DNA of 51,989 bases from Rhizobium sp. Q54 (GTDB taxonomy: Bacteria; Pseudomonadota; Alphaproteobacteria; SHVZ01), in assembly GCA_945871425.1 (NCBI GenBank), contig CAMBVS010000024.1:1-51989 (forward strand), in the 5' to 3' direction. The notes beneath the pieces were generated by a model that saw only the letters and a list, made by a program, of their open reading frames with translations, made no database searches and was not told the origin of the DNA. This document shows positions 26,133-34,540 of the stretch, piece by piece; positions within the stretch are counted from its first letter, which is position 1, and every line of letters starts with the position of its first letter. The position numbers and the translations under genes were made by a program.

Positions 26133-27629
26133 CTAGCGCGAGCCCAGCAAGGCCGACCGGTGGCGGGCGAGGAAGCTGGCGGAAATGGGGGCGATGTAGA
26201 CGTTGTCGGTGCGCCGGAAGATCTCCGGCACGGCCGGGTCGTCGGCCGGCCCGTGCCCTTCCAGGCGGTCCAGCATCTCGTCGGTCGCCCCGGCGATGTC
26301 GGCGGCGGAGTTATCGACCAGATCGATGCCGTGATCATCGAAGCCGCTGCCGCGGATCTCGCCGCGAAAGGGGGCGCTGATCGACTCGGCCAGGGACAGG
26401 ATCCGGCCGCTCGCGCGTTCGCGATAGAGCTTGGGGACCCAGATGTCACGCGCGGTCGGGACCAGGTTGCTGGGGAAGCCGTTGGTGTGGATCGTCGGGG
26501 TGGCGAAGCAGGAGGCGACATGGGCGGGACCGGACAGCGTCCCGATCATCAGCCGCGCCGACGCGAGCAGCACGACGTCGACCTCCGGCGAGCGGATCTC
26601 CGAATGCGCATAGTCAAGGACCCCCGGCATCGGCGGGAGGGCGATCGCGGCCGGGCCGCCGAGGCGGATCACCCAGCCGCCGCGGGCAGTCACGCGCTCG
26701 ATCGCCGGCAGATACGTGGCGAGATCCGCATCGCGGGCGGCGAGGTCGAGCCGGCGGCGGCCTTCCCCGACACCGTGGAAACCCGGGTCTCGTACATGGA
26801 GAGCGGCGAACCACGCGTCTTCGGGCAGCCCGGCTGCGGCGAGCCGGGTGCGGCCGGCGGCGATCCGTTCGCGCGGCAGGGTGAGCAGCGGCCCGCGGCC
26901 CGCGTCGGCCCAGGCACGTTCGGACTCGCGCCAGGCGCTGTGGACGTAGAGAAAGCGCCCGTCGACGAGCGGGAGCGACGAGGTATCGAGCGCAAGGTCG
27001 GGGGCAAGCGCCTGGAACTTGTCGAGGAGGTCTCCCTCCTTCACCAGCGTGACATAGGGCGCGAACAGGTCGAGCAGCGGCTCGTTGACGATCTTCTCGC
27101 GCGGCGCCGGCAGCACCAGGCGCCAGGGCGCCATCATCCCGAGCGTCCGTAGCTTGGCGATCATGGCGAGCCGGGACACCGATTCACCCAGCGAGCCGAT
27201 CAGCCAGCCCGGCTGGACGATGCGGAGCCCGGTCGAGGCGAGCGGATGCCGCGCGACCCGCTCCTCCAGAATCGCCGCGGCCCGTCCGAAGGCGCGGCCG
27301 GCACCTTCCGGATCCCCGGAGGCGTGAAGAACGAAGCCGAGATCGTTCTGAACCGCCTCGGTGTCGGGGATCAGCGGTGTGAGACGGGCCACCACCTCGC
27401 GCGTGACCGGCACCGGAAAGACCTGGTGCAGCAGGTAGAGCGCCTCGCGCACGACCGGCGCCAGGTCACCCAGCCCGGAAGTCGCCTCGACCAGAGTCGC
27501 CAGCGCATCGGCATCGCCGTGCACAGCACATTGCCGAAGCAGCGGGATCGCGGCAGCGATTCCGCCATCGGCTACCAGCGCCTCGCGTACCCGCGCGACC
27601 CGGCCGGGGTCGGTGCCCTCGGTCATCAC
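26133..27629 (-). CDS. TIGR04372-type glycosyltransferase with N-terminal TPR-like region
   Basis: The 498-residue protein has no signal peptide. Residues about 1-130 look like TPR helices (DALATLVEATSGLGDLAPV, NDLGFVLHASGDPEGAGRAF). The C-terminal half matches the TIGR04372 glycosyltransferase family by WFAALHVRDPGF, ATYLPAIERVTARGGWVIRLGG, the VLDYAHSEIRSPEVDVVLLASA region and RLMIGTLSGPAHVASCF. This family is often in surface-glycan loci and has a fucosyltransferase-like fold; donor and acceptor are unknown. It is 28 bp downstream of metZ on the same strand, so it may be read from the metZ promoter. Confidence 0.8.
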   Translation of the reverse strand: MMTEGTDPGRVARVREALVADGGIAAAIPLLRQCAVHGDADALATLVEATSGLGDLAPVVREALYLLHQVFPVPVTREVVARLTPLIPDTEAVQNDLGFVLHASGDPEGAGRAFGRAAAILEERVARHPLASTGLRIVQPGWLIGSLGESVSRLAMIAKLRTLGMMAPWRLVLPAPREKIVNEPLLDLFAPYVTLVKEGDLLDKFQALAPDLALDTSSLPLVDGRFLYVHSAWRESERAWADAGRGPLLTLPRERIAAGRTRLAAAGLPEDAWFAALHVRDPGFHGVGEGRRRLDLAARDADLATYLPAIERVTARGGWVIRLGGPAAIALPPMPGVLDYAHSEIRSPEVDVVLLASARLMIGTLSGPAHVASCFATPTIHTNGFPSNLVPTARDIWVPKLYRERASGRILSLAESISAPFRGEIRGSGFDDHGIDLVDNSAADIAGATDEMLDRLEGHGPADDPAVPEIFRRTDNVYIAPISASFLARHRSALLGSR

Positions 27630-27657
27630 CGCCGAGTATAGACCCCCGACGACGTCC

Positions 27658-28860
27658 CTAGAGCGTATCCAGCGTGCGGGTCAGATCCTCGATCAGGTCG
27701 TCCGGGTCCTCGAGCCCGACCGAGAGGCGGACGACGCCGTCCTCGATGCCGAGCTGGCGCTTCTCCTCGGCCGAGAGCCGCTGATGGGTCGTGGTCGCCG
27801 GATGGCAGATCAGGCTCTTGGAGTCGCCGAGGTTGTTGGAGATGTCGACGATGCGAAGGCCGTTGAGGGCCTTGAAGGCGCCGGCCTTGCCGCCGCGGAT
27901 GGTGAAGGTGACGACCGTGCCGAAGTCCGTCATCTGGCTCGCCGCCAGCTTGTGCTGGGGATGGGTGAGGAGGCCCGGATAGAGCACGCGCTCGACCGCC
28001 GGATGGCGCGACAGCGCCTTGGCGACGGCGCGCGCGCTCGTACAGTGAGCCCGAAGCCTGAGATCGAGGGTCTCGAGGCCCTTCATCATCAGCCAGGCGT
28101 TGAACGGGCTCATCGTCGGGCCGGTGTGGCGGAGGAATGGCCCGAGGGCGTCGGTCAGGAACTTGTCGGTGCAGAGGATGGCACCGCCGAGCGCCCGGCC
28201 CTGGCCGTCGATGTGCTTGGTGGTCGAATAGACGACGACGTCGGCGCCGAGATCGAGCGGCCGCTGCAGGAGGCCGGTGGCGAAGACGTTGTCGACGATG
28301 ACGCAGGCGCCGGCGTCGTGGGCGAGCGCGGCGACGGCGCGGAGGTCGACGATCTCCAGCATCGGGTTCGAGGGCGACTCTACCAGCACCGCCTTGGTCG
28401 GCTTGGAGAGCGCGCGGCCCCACTGGGAGAGCTCGGTGCCGTCGACGATCTCGACCTCGACGCCGAGCTTCGGCAGGTAGTCGGTGCAGATCCAGAGGCA
28501 GGAGCCGAAGAGGGCACGGGCGGCCACCACGCGATCGCCGGTGCGCACCTGGCACATCAGCGAGGCGAAGACCGCCGACATGCCGGTCGCCGTCGCGCGG
28601 CAGGCCTCGGCGCCCTCGATCATCCGAAGCCGCTCCTCGAAGGCCGCGACCGTCGGGTTGCGGAAGCGCGAGTAGACGTAGCGCCCCTGGGTCGGCGTCG
28701 CGAAGGCGGCTTCCGCCTCCTCGGCCGAGCGGTAGACATAGCCCGAGGTCATGTACATGGCCTCGGCCGTCTCCATGTGCTGCGAGCGTTCGAGGCCGCC
28801 GCGGACGAGACGGGTGCGAGGGCGCCAGGCATCCAAGCCGGCGTGGGACGTATCGACCAT
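27658..28860 (-). CDS. metZ: O-succinylhomoserine sulfhydrylase
   Basis: MetZ makes homocysteine directly from O-succinylhomoserine and sulfide. The 400-residue protein is a Cys/Met-metabolism PLP enzyme with YSRFRNPTV, the PLP lysine at 215 in YSTTKHIDGQG, and SPSNPMLEIVD. The GQGRALGGAI motif after the lysine favours MetZ over cystathionine gamma-synthase, but a related sulfhydrylase cannot be excluded. AGGAG (28872-28868) is 7 nt before the ATG at 28860, against 1 nt from the ATG at 28866, so 28860 is the start. The leader carries a SAM-II riboswitch and an attenuator, which supports a methionine role. Confidence 0.93.
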   Translation of the reverse strand: MVDTSHAGLDAWRPRTRLVRGGLERSQHMETAEAMYMTSGYVYRSAEEAEAAFATPTQGRYVYSRFRNPTVAAFEERLRMIEGAEACRATATGMSAVFASLMCQVRTGDRVVAARALFGSCLWICTDYLPKLGVEVEIVDGTELSQWGRALSKPTKAVLVESPSNPMLEIVDLRAVAALAHDAGACVIVDNVFATGLLQRPLDLGADVVVYSTTKHIDGQGRALGGAILCTDKFLTDALGPFLRHTGPTMSPFNAWLMMKGLETLDLRLRAHCTSARAVAKALSRHPAVERVLYPGLLTHPQHKLAASQMTDFGTVVTFTIRGGKAGAFKALNGLRIVDISNNLGDSKSLICHPATTTHQRLSAEEKRQLGIEDGVVRLSVGLEDPDDLIEDLTRTLDTL

Positions 28861-28882
28861 GTGCATGCTCCTCTCGAGCAAC

Positions 28883-28911
28883 AAAAAGCCCCGGCCGGTC
28901 TCGGTCGGGGC
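28883..28911 (-). terminator. Intrinsic terminator of the metZ attenuator
   Basis: The minus-strand RNA can form a GC-rich hairpin: 5' arm GCCCCGACC (28911-28903) with 3' arm GGCCGGGGC (28896-28888), eight pairs and one A-C mismatch, followed by five U residues (28887-28883). It lies between the SAM-II aptamer and the metZ ribosome binding site. Its 5' arm is also complementary to the aptamer's last stem strand, so it should form only when that strand is held in the pseudoknot. Confidence 0.85.
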
Positions 28912-28927
28912 GCACTTGGTCCCGACC
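28903..28927 (-). promoter_or_regulatory. Antiterminator alternative structure in the metZ leader
   Basis: GGUCGGG (28927-28921) pairs perfectly, seven bases, with CCCGACC (28909-28903) around an 11-nt loop. The first strand is the 3' strand of the SAM-II pseudoknot and the second is the 5' arm of the terminator. The antiterminator therefore cannot coexist with either structure. Without SAM this stem would let transcription continue into metZ. Confidence 0.75.
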
Positions 28928-28981
28928 TTTTAGCGGTTTTCTTTAACGTGGGCCGCAAGCCGGTCGGCTCAAATCCCCACG
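28922..28981 (-). ncRNA. SAM-II riboswitch upstream of metZ
   Basis: The minus strand matches the SAM-II aptamer pattern: P1 pairs CGUGGG (28981-28976) with CCCACG (28952-28947); the loop holds GAUUUGAGCCGACCGGCUUG; then GUUAAAGAAAACCGCUAAAA leads to the second strand. The pseudoknot pairs CCGACC (28967-28962) with GGUCGG (28927-28922), six bases. The conserved GAUUUG, GCUUGC, GUUAAA and GCUAAAA blocks are all present. It binds S-adenosylmethionine and, from the downstream hairpin, should act by transcription attenuation of metZ. Confidence 0.92.
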
Positions 28982-28992
28982 GGAACGATCAG

Positions 28993-29021
28993 CTTCTACG
29001 CGACGGGAATCGGGGTGTCAA
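28993..29021 (-). promoter_or_regulatory. Promoter of metZ
   Basis: TTGACA (29021-29016) and TAGAAG (28998-28993) on the minus strand are separated by 17 bp. The -35 hexamer is a perfect consensus. Transcription should begin near 28986, a few bases before the riboswitch P1 stem, which leaves a leader of about 125 nt before the metZ ATG. Confidence 0.8.
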
Positions 29022-29070
29022 CCGAAGGGCTTGCATCCGCGTCGATCCTGCGCCACCCATCAGCCCGGCG

Positions 29071-30669
29071 ATGACCGACGAGTCCACCCTCTCCGCCCTT
29101 CTCGCCGGGACCGTAGCCAGGGCCGGCGATGGTCCGGCGTTCTTCGTCGGCGACGACGCATTCAGCTATGCTTGGCTCGACGAGAAGAGCCGGCGGGCGG
29201 CACTCGGGCTCTCGACCATGGGCGTGCGTCCGGGCGACCGTGTCGCGCTCTGGCTGCCGAACCTGCCGGAGTGGCCGGCGCTCTACTTCGCGATCGCGCG
29301 CCTCGGCGCCGTCGCCGTCCTCGTCAATACGCGCTTCCGCTCGGCCGAAGTGCAAGACATCGTCGGCCGATCGGGAGCCAAGGCGCTGATCCTCGCGCCC
29401 GGCTTCCGCGCCATCGACTTCGCCGGCATCCTCGCCGGCGTCGATCCGGCGGCGCTGGCGGCGCTTCGCTGGGTGGTGACGGTCGGCGACGCGCCGAAGA
29501 CCGTCCTGCCGGGGCGGGACCAGTACACCAGCGAGGAGGTATTCGCGGCACCGCCGGGCACTTTCGACCAGGCGACGCCGGCGACGCCCGTCACCATCTT
29601 CACCACGTCGGGCACGACCCGCGCGCCGAAATTCGTCCTGCATCGCCACGGCGCATTGGCTGGCCATGCTCGTACGGCTGCCCGCAGCTTCGGTTACGAC
29701 CAACCGGAGACCGTGCTGCTGCAGGCCCTGCCCTATTGCAGCACCTTCGGGCTCGCCCAGGCGCTGGCGGCGATCGCGGCGGGCCGCCCCACGGTCATGC
29801 TGCCGACCTTCGAGGCGAACGCCGCGGCAGGCGCGATCCTAAGACACCAGGTGACGAGCTTCCATGCGACCGACGACATGGTGTCCCGCGTCCTCGACGC
29901 CGCTCCCGCCGGCGATCGACCGTTCCCTTCGCTTCGTAGCGTCGGCCATGCGCGTTTCAATCCGGCGCTCGCCGACCTGGTCGAGCGTGGCGAGCGGCAG
30001 GGCATTTCCCTCTTCGGCCTCTACGGCATGAGCGAGTGCCAGGCGCTGTTCGCCCGCCAGCCGGTCGACGCGCCGTTGGGGCGCCGGAAAGTCGCTGGCG
30101 GTGTGCCGATCTCCGCCGACGCCGCCGTCCGCGTCCGCGATCCCGAAAACGGCCGTGTGCTTCCGGCCGGAGAGTCGGGCGAGATCGAGATCAAAGGGCC
30201 GAGCCTGATGATCGGCTACGACGGCGATGCGGAGGCGACGGCCGAGGCCTTCACCGCCGACGGCTGGTTCCGCACCGGCGATCTCGGCCATATGGATCGG
30301 TGGGGCGGCTTCGAGTTCGAGACCCGCATGGGCGACGTGCTCCGACTTGCAGGATTCCTCGTCAGTCCTGCGGAGATCGAGGCGCAGCTGCAGGCCGATC
30401 CCGCCGTCGGCGGCGCCCAGGTGGTTTCAGCCGCCGGCGCTGACGGCACCCGGGCAATTGCGTTCGTCACATTGAAGCCGGGCAGCACTTTCGACGAGGC
30501 GCGGCTCATTGCCCGATGCAAGGCAGCGCTTGCCGGATTCAAGGTGCCCGCCCGCGTCTTCTCCCTCGACGCCTTCCCAAGCACCACCGGCCCCAACGGC
30601 ACCAAGGTCCAGCGCCGCGCCCTGCGCGAGATGGCGGAGGCGTGGACCCGGGCTCCGGCCGCGCGGTAG
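29071..30669 (+). CDS. Acyl-CoA synthetase (AMP-binding, class I adenylate-forming)
   Basis: The 532-residue protein activates a carboxylic acid as acyl-AMP and then acyl-CoA. Adenylate-forming motifs are clear: FTTSGTTRAPKFVLH (P-loop), YGMSECQ, GWFRTGDLG and the C-terminal segment with GTKVQRRALRE, which includes the catalytic lysine. The substrate is probably an aliphatic or aromatic acid given the downstream acyl-CoA dehydrogenases. No convincing ribosome binding site precedes the ATG at 29071; the frame is open far upstream but that sequence overlaps the metZ leader. It starts a plus-strand run that continues at 30702. Confidence 0.9.
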   Translation: MTDESTLSALLAGTVARAGDGPAFFVGDDAFSYAWLDEKSRRAALGLSTMGVRPGDRVALWLPNLPEWPALYFAIARLGAVAVLVNTRFRSAEVQDIVGRSGAKALILAPGFRAIDFAGILAGVDPAALAALRWVVTVGDAPKTVLPGRDQYTSEEVFAAPPGTFDQATPATPVTIFTTSGTTRAPKFVLHRHGALAGHARTAARSFGYDQPETVLLQALPYCSTFGLAQALAAIAAGRPTVMLPTFEANAAAGAILRHQVTSFHATDDMVSRVLDAAPAGDRPFPSLRSVGHARFNPALADLVERGERQGISLFGLYGMSECQALFARQPVDAPLGRRKVAGGVPISADAAVRVRDPENGRVLPAGESGEIEIKGPSLMIGYDGDAEATAEAFTADGWFRTGDLGHMDRWGGFEFETRMGDVLRLAGFLVSPAEIEAQLQADPAVGGAQVVSAAGADGTRAIAFVTLKPGSTFDEARLIARCKAALAGFKVPARVFSLDAFPSTTGPNGTKVQRRALREMAEAWTRAPAAR

Positions 30670-30701
30670 GGTTGCGGCCGCCACCGCCGGGAGAGAGCCT
30701 G

Positions 30702-31799
30702 ATGGCCGATGCCGCGGCCGACGACGTGCTGACCCTCGTCCGCGACAGCGCCCGCGCCTATGTCGGCCGCGAGGGCGGCCCGCAGCACTTCCGCGAGGTC
30801 CGCGGCGCCTCGCCGGGCTTCGGGCGGGCCGCCTGGACGCAGATGGCGGAGCTGGGCTGGCTCGGCCTGGGCTTGGCCGAGGACGATGGCGGCAGCGGCC
30901 TCGGCGATGCCGGCGTCGCCGCGCTGATGGAGGAGCTGGGCCGCGGACCCACGCCGGAGCCCGTCACCGCCTGCGGCCTGCTGCCGGCGGCGATCCTCGC
31001 CGGCGCCGGCGCCAAGAGCGATCTCGCGCGGCTGCTCTCGGGCGAGCGCGTCGTCGCCGTCGCCTGGCAGGAGCATGCCGGCCAGCGTCCGGGCGATCCC
31101 CTCGAGACGCGCTGGCACGGAAAGCGGCTCACCGGCACCAAGCGCTTCGTCTTCGGCGCGCCCGCAGCCGACGCCTTCCTGGTAACGGCCACCGATGGTG
31201 CCCCGGCCCTGATCCTGGTCGACGCCTCCCGGGCCAAGGTGGCACCCTCACCGCTGGTCGACGGCACCTTCGCCGGCACCGTGACTTTCGACACCGATCT
31301 CACGCCCGAGTGCCGGATCGCCGGCGCGGCGGTCGCCTCATCGGTCTTCGCCGACGCGATCGAGCGGGCGACCCTCGCCGTCTCGGCCGAGCTGGTCGGC
31401 GTCATGCGCCAGGCCTTCGAGATGACCGTCGGGTATCTCCGCCAACGCAGGCAGTTCGGCCAGCCGGTCGCGAGCTTCCAGGCACTCCAGTTCAGGCTGG
31501 CCGATCTATCGACCCGGATCGCGCTGGCATCGGCCTCGCTGGGGGCGGCTCTTTCGGCCTCGGCCGGCAACGACCCGCGCCAGCGCCTCGCCCGCATCAG
31601 CGCCGCCAAGGCAAGATGCTCGGAGGTCGCACTGGAAGTCGGCCGCGAGGCGGTCCAGCTTCACGGCGCCATCGGCTACACCGACGACTACGATGTCGGC
31701 CTCTACCTCAAGCGCGCTCTCGTCCTCTCGGCCTGGCTCGGCACCGCGACCCAGCATCGTGCCCGCTACGCCGACCTCACCCTCTCGGAGGCTTCCTGA
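30702..31799 (+). CDS. Acyl-CoA dehydrogenase family protein, probably the non-catalytic partner of a heteromer
   Basis: This 365-residue protein has the acyl-CoA dehydrogenase fold with LGLAEDDGGSGLGDAGVAAL near the start, RQFGQPVASFQALQFRLAD and HGAIGYTDDYDVGLYLKRA at the end. The usual catalytic Glu in the EG(T/S) motif is missing; the same place reads SAWLGTATQHR. Short family members like this pair with a longer dehydrogenase to form alpha2beta2 enzymes, as in actinobacterial steroid degradation. The second partner would be the gene at 32574. GGGAGAG precedes the ATG. The stop overlaps the next gene as TGATG. Confidence 0.85.
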   Translation: MADAAADDVLTLVRDSARAYVGREGGPQHFREVRGASPGFGRAAWTQMAELGWLGLGLAEDDGGSGLGDAGVAALMEELGRGPTPEPVTACGLLPAAILAGAGAKSDLARLLSGERVVAVAWQEHAGQRPGDPLETRWHGKRLTGTKRFVFGAPAADAFLVTATDGAPALILVDASRAKVAPSPLVDGTFAGTVTFDTDLTPECRIAGAAVASSVFADAIERATLAVSAELVGVMRQAFEMTVGYLRQRRQFGQPVASFQALQFRLADLSTRIALASASLGAALSASAGNDPRQRLARISAAKARCSEVALEVGREAVQLHGAIGYTDDYDVGLYLKRALVLSAWLGTATQHRARYADLTLSEAS

Positions 31800-32572
31800 T
31801 GCCCGAGTCCGTCCTGCTCTCCCGCGAGGGGGAGATCGCCATCGTCACGCTGAACGAGCCGGAGCGGCGCAACGCGCTGTCGCTGGCGATGCGGGAAGCC
31901 CTGTTCGAAGCGCTCGACCACGTGATGGCCGGCGACGCGCGTGCGGTCGTCGTCACTGGCGCCGACGGCAATTTCTGCTCCGGCGGCGACATCAAGTCCT
32001 TCGATCCGAAGGCGCCGCTGGTCGACGTCCGCGACCGCCTGGGCCGCCTGCACCGGGTGGTGCGTCTGCTTTTGACTGGACGGAAGCCGGTCGTCGCCGC
32101 GGTCGAGGGCTATGCCTTCGGCGCCGGCGTATCCCTGGCGCTCGCCTGCGACCATGTCGTCGCCGCCAAGGATTCGCGCTTCTGCGCCAGCTTCAACCGG
32201 GTGGCGCTGATGGCCGATCTCGGGCTTCTCTACACGCTGCCGCTCCGGGTCGGCATGGGCAAGGCGCGCGAGCTGCTGATGCTGGGTGAAGTGATCGACG
32301 CGGCCGAGGCGCTGGCGATCCGCCTGGTCGACCGGCTGGTCGATCCCGGGCAGGTGCTGGCCGCCGCGATCGAGCGCGCCCGGCTGTTCGCCGCCGCCCC
32401 GCCGGTGGCGCTGGCGCTGACCAAGGCGGCGCTGGCGCGGATGCCGGCCTCGCTCGAGTCGGTCCTGCAGATGGAGGTCGACGGCCAGAGCGCGCTGTTC
32501 CGCACCGAAGACCATGCCGAAGGTCGATCGGCCTTCCTCGAGAAGCGCCAGGCCCGCTTCAAGGGGCTGTGA
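31799..32572 (+). CDS. Enoyl-CoA hydratase/isomerase family protein
   Basis: This 257-residue crotonase-fold protein contains PERRNALSLAMREAL, the oxyanion-hole segment GNFCSGGDIKSFD and the second oxyanion element VEGYAFGAGVSLALACD. The middle is close to the family consensus. In place of the Glu expected for syn hydration near AFxRVGLxPE it has SFNRVALMADLGL, so hydratase activity is not certain; it could be an isomerase or hydrolase of the same fold. It is translationally coupled to the dehydrogenase genes on both sides and lies 1 nt before the next ATG. Confidence 0.88.
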   Translation: MPESVLLSREGEIAIVTLNEPERRNALSLAMREALFEALDHVMAGDARAVVVTGADGNFCSGGDIKSFDPKAPLVDVRDRLGRLHRVVRLLLTGRKPVVAAVEGYAFGAGVSLALACDHVVAAKDSRFCASFNRVALMADLGLLYTLPLRVGMGKARELLMLGEVIDAAEALAIRLVDRLVDPGQVLAAAIERARLFAAAPPVALALTKAALARMPASLESVLQMEVDGQSALFRTEDHAEGRSAFLEKRQARFKGL

Positions 32573-32573
32573 C

Positions 32574-33719
32574 ATGGCCCTGGACCTGAACGCCCTCGAC
32601 GACGAGGGCTTCCGCCAGACGATCCGCGCCTGGATCGAGGGCGCTTATCCAGAGCACCTCCGCCATCCGCGCCATCGACTGCATTGGCCGCAAGCGAAGG
32701 AGTGGTGGCTGATCCTCTACGAGAAGGGCTGGATCGCGCCGGCCTGGCCCAGGGACCGGGGCGGCATGGGGCTCTCGGCCGCCAAGCAGATCATCTACAT
32801 CGAGGAGATGGAGCGCTGGGGCGTGGCCCGCATGCCCGACCACGGCCTCACCATGGTCGGGCCGACGATCATGCGCCACGGCTCGGAGGCGCAGAAGGAC
32901 CGCTTCCTGCCGTCGACCCTCTCGGGCGCCTTCATCTGGGCCCAGGGCTATTCCGAACCCAATGCCGGTTCCGACCTCGCCAGCCTGCAATGCGCCGCAG
33001 TCCGCGACGGCGACGACTACGTCGTCACCGGATCGAAGACCTGGACCACGCTGGCGATGGACGCGACCTGGATCTACATGCTGGTACGCACCTCGAAGGA
33101 CGGAAAGAAGCAGGAGGGCATCAGCTTCCTCCTGGCCGACCTCTCGACCCCCGGGATCACCATCCGGCCGATCCGGAACCTTGCCGGCCATGACGAATTC
33201 GCCGAGGTCTTCTTCGACGACGTCCGCGTGCCTGTCGCCAACCGGGTGGGTGCGGAGAACCAGGGCTGGACCATCGCCAAGGCGCAGCTGGGATTCGAGC
33301 GGATCTTCATCGGCTCGCCCAAGCTGCCGACCTACCTCCTCGGCCGCCTGAGGACCGTCGCCCGGGGCCTGGGCCAGCTCGACGAGCCGGTGTTCCGCGA
33401 GCGCTACACCCGCCTCGCCCTCGACGTCGCCGACCTGACGGCGCTCTACGAGGGATTCGTCGAGCAGGTCCGCCGCGGCGAGGACCTGGGCCCGGAGGTC
33501 TCCATGCTGAAGGTATTGGCGACCGAGACCGGCCAGAGGGTCACCGAGCTGATGCTGGAGACGGCGGCCGAGCACGGAATCGTCTGGGAGCCGCAGAGCT
33601 TCGAGGGCGAGACGATCGACCCGGCGACCCTGTTCCTGAACGCCCGCCCGACCACGATTTACGGCGGTTCCAACGAGATCCAGCGCGGAATCCTGGCAAA
33701 GCGCGTGCTGGGGCTGTAA
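32574..33719 (+). CDS. Acyl-CoA dehydrogenase, larger subunit-like
   Basis: The 381-residue protein has the acyl-CoA dehydrogenase domains in order: WSEP-like GYSEPNAGSDLASL with the FAD/substrate loop, VTGSKTWTTLAMDATW, and the C-terminal TTIYGGSNEIQRGILAKRVLGL. The canonical catalytic Glu before G(T/S)NEIQR is Gly here, so the base must lie elsewhere, as in IVD-type or steroid ACADs. With the shorter gene at 30702 it may form a heterotetramer. It starts 1 nt after the hydratase stop (TGACATG). Confidence 0.88.
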   Translation: MALDLNALDDEGFRQTIRAWIEGAYPEHLRHPRHRLHWPQAKEWWLILYEKGWIAPAWPRDRGGMGLSAAKQIIYIEEMERWGVARMPDHGLTMVGPTIMRHGSEAQKDRFLPSTLSGAFIWAQGYSEPNAGSDLASLQCAAVRDGDDYVVTGSKTWTTLAMDATWIYMLVRTSKDGKKQEGISFLLADLSTPGITIRPIRNLAGHDEFAEVFFDDVRVPVANRVGAENQGWTIAKAQLGFERIFIGSPKLPTYLLGRLRTVARGLGQLDEPVFRERYTRLALDVADLTALYEGFVEQVRRGEDLGPEVSMLKVLATETGQRVTELMLETAAEHGIVWEPQSFEGETIDPATLFLNARPTTIYGGSNEIQRGILAKRVLGL

Positions 33720-33730
33720 AAGCGCCGGCC

Positions 33731-34540
33731 ATGAACGAGACCTTCACCGTCGTCGCCAACGGCGCCCGCCTCGCCGGCGAATCCGCCGGCACCGGCTCCC
33801 CCGTGGTCTTCCTGCATGCCGGCGTCGCCGATCGCCGCATGTGGCGGACCGAAATGGACCGCCTCAAGAAGACCCACCGGGTCATCGCCTATGACCGCCG
33901 GGGATTCGGCGAGACCGAGTCCGCGCCCCTGCCCTTCTCCCATGTCGACGACCTGGAAGCAGTGCTCGATCAGCTCGGCTGCGAGACCGCCACCCTGGTC
34001 GGCTGCTCGCAAGGGGGCCGGATCTCCATCGACCTCGCCCTGGTCCAGCCCAAGCGGGTGACCGGCCTGGTCCTGGTTGCTCCGGCGGTCACCGGCGCCC
34101 CCAGCCCGGCCACGTATCCGCCGTCGATCGCGCGCCACATCGAGGAGCTGGAAGAAGCCGAGGAAGACCAGGACTTCGAGCGCATCAACGCGCTGGAGGC
34201 CTGGTTCTGGCTGGATGGCCCGACCAGCAAGGAAGGCCGGGTCAAGGGTGCGGCCCGCGAGCTGTTCCTGGCGATGAACGGCGTCGCCCTGCATCATCCG
34301 GAGGTCGGCGAGGAGCAGCGCCCGCCGCCGGCGATGACGCGCATCAGCCAGCTCTCGATGCCTACCCTGGTGATCTGGGGCGACCTCGACTTCGAGCATA
34401 TCCAGCGGCGCTCAGCCAGCATCGCCGCGACCGCGCCCAGGGGAGAAAGCTTCCTGATGCCGGGAACCGCACATCTGCCCAATCTCGAGCAGCCGGACCT
34501 TTTCAACAGGCGGCTGAAGGCGTTCCTGGAGAAACTCTAG
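33731..34540 (+). CDS. Alpha/beta hydrolase
   Basis: This 269-residue protein has the alpha/beta-hydrolase fold: VVFLHAGVADRRMWR with the oxyanion region, DRRGFGETE, the nucleophile elbow GCSQGGR with Ser93, the acid in VIWGDLDF and the base in GTAHLPNLEQP. The substrate is unknown. Its position at the end of the acyl-CoA run suggests an ester, lactone or ring-opening step, or an acyl-CoA thioester. It starts 11 bp after the dehydrogenase, and its stop interlocks with that of the convergent MBL gene (CTAG, 34537-34540). Confidence 0.9.
   Translation: MNETFTVVANGARLAGESAGTGSPVVFLHAGVADRRMWRTEMDRLKKTHRVIAYDRRGFGETESAPLPFSHVDDLEAVLDQLGCETATLVGCSQGGRISIDLALVQPKRVTGLVLVAPAVTGAPSPATYPPSIARHIEELEEAEEDQDFERINALEAWFWLDGPTSKEGRVKGAARELFLAMNGVALHHPEVGEEQRPPPAMTRISQLSMPTLVIWGDLDFEHIQRRSASIAATAPRGESFLMPGTAHLPNLEQPDLFNRRLKAFLEKL

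Noticed and set aside
28922..28981. T-box or SAM-I reading of the metZ leader
   Set aside because: The two short stems, the pseudoknot and the length of about 60 nt match SAM-II, while SAM-I needs a four-way junction that is not present.
27613..29070. A 486-codon N-terminal extension of the acyl-CoA synthetase
   Set aside because: It is the antisense of metZ and its riboswitch, with Arg/Gly/Asp-rich composition and no family similarity.
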